NCBI GenBank assembly: GCA_018268695.1
Contig: JAFDWD010000655.1
Span: 1-5,900, forward strand
Direction: 5' to 3'
Source: Actinomycetota bacterium
GTDB lineage: Bacteria; Actinomycetota; Thermoleophilia; Solirubrobacterales; 70-9
Length of the DNA stretch: 5,900 nt
Shown: in pieces, positions 5,706 to 5,900 of the stretch
Layout of the letters: each line of letters starts with the position of its first letter
How positions within the stretch are numbered: position 1 is the stretch's first letter
The notes under the pieces: generated by a model
Databases searched by the model: none
Told to the model about the DNA's origin: nothing
What the model saw: only the letters and a program-made list of their open reading frames with translations
Position numbers and translations under genes: made by a program

Positions 5706-5712
5706 GGAGGAG
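5706..5712 (+). promoter_or_regulatory. Ribosome binding site of the permease gene
   Basis: GGAGGAG ends four bases before ATG 5717 (the GGAGG core is six bases away). It is the strongest such site in the window and supports the start chosen for the partial permease gene. Confidence 0.7.
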
Positions 5713-5716
5713 CTGT

Positions 5717-5900
5717 ATGTCTGATTTCGCCGTATTCGCGTTGAAGCGGGTGGTCGGCGCGGTGATCGTGATCATCGTCGTCTCGTTCCTGATCTTCAGC
5801 TGCCTGTACATCGCCCCTGGCGGTGCCGAAAAGGCGATCGTCGGGCCGACCAAGGCGACTCCCGAAGTCCTTGAACAGGTGCGTGTGCTCTATCACCTGA
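5717..5900 (+). CDS. Dpp/Opp-type ABC transporter permease, N-terminal part (runs off the window)
   Basis: Only the first 61 residues are present. They have the beginning of the DppB/OppB permease family: a short N-terminus with a basic residue before the membrane (ALKR), the first transmembrane helix at about residues 12-32 (VVGAVIVIIVVSFLIFSCLYI), then the family stretch APGGAEKAIVGPTKATPEVLEQVR. In relatives this stretch is PGDP...G..AT.E....R and precedes LGLD.P. Such permeases form half of the channel for import of peptides, nickel or other small solutes together with a DppC partner, ATPases and a binding protein; those genes would be expected to the right. The start is supported by GGAGGAG at 5706-5712. 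The gene is divergent from the formaldehyde dehydrogenase gene, with 192 bases between start codons. The substrate cannot be told from this fragment. Confidence 0.85.
   Translation, partial: MSDFAVFALKRVVGAVIVIIVVSFLIFSCLYIAPGGAEKAIVGPTKATPEVLEQVRVLYHL

Noticed and set aside
1..5900. CRISPR array, insertion sequence or integrase gene
   Set aside because: No regularly spaced direct repeats, transposase motifs or recombinase catalytic motifs are visible in the window.

Overview
The window is GC-rich with strong G/C preference at third codon positions. It carries a cupredoxin lipoprotein, an exported orphan protein and a mycothiol- or glutathione-independent type formaldehyde dehydrogenase. This suits a high-GC actinobacterium, possibly of the Thermoleophilia/Solirubrobacterales kind. 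That placement is inferred from style and gene content; there is no rRNA or other marker here.

Left end (1-985) looks like accessory DNA. A small gene (75-524) fuses a Phd/YefM-type antitoxin domain to a minimal nucleotidyltransferase (MntA-like) domain whose active site has lost key residues. It is followed by about 460 bases without an intact gene. These hold the 3' half of a tRNA-Arg(ACG) gene (599-644), the form that tRNA-targeting integrases leave at one end of an integrated element; a short second piece of nucleotidyltransferase-like coding sequence (680-733); and a weak, frameshifted protein-like fragment on the minus strand (731-908). By the usual geometry of such insertions, the element would lie to the left of the tRNA fragment and include the antitoxin-like gene.

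Middle (986-4268) encodes two exported proteins on the plus strand. The first is a small lipoprotein (992-1450) with a Glu/Ser/Thr/Ala-rich tether and a complete type-1 copper site; it ends in a strong hairpin (1459-1501). The second is a 907-residue secreted protein (1545-4268) with a signal peptide, a 'carboxypeptidase-regulatory plus helical' N-terminal region, a hydrophobic segment followed by a perfect five-heptad coiled coil, and ten cysteines that fall into five close pairs. I do not recognise a family for its large C-terminal part.

Right end (4307-5900) is metabolic. A zinc-dependent, glutathione-independent formaldehyde dehydrogenase (fdhA-like, minus strand, 4307-5524) converges on the secreted-protein gene; the 38 bases between them show no clear terminator. 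It is divergent from the first gene of a probable Dpp/Opp-type ABC transporter (5717 to beyond the window). The 192-base divergent region is less GC-rich than its surroundings and holds candidate promoters for both directions and three separate inverted repeats, so it looks like a shared control region. The sequence does not show whether dehydrogenase and transporter serve one pathway.
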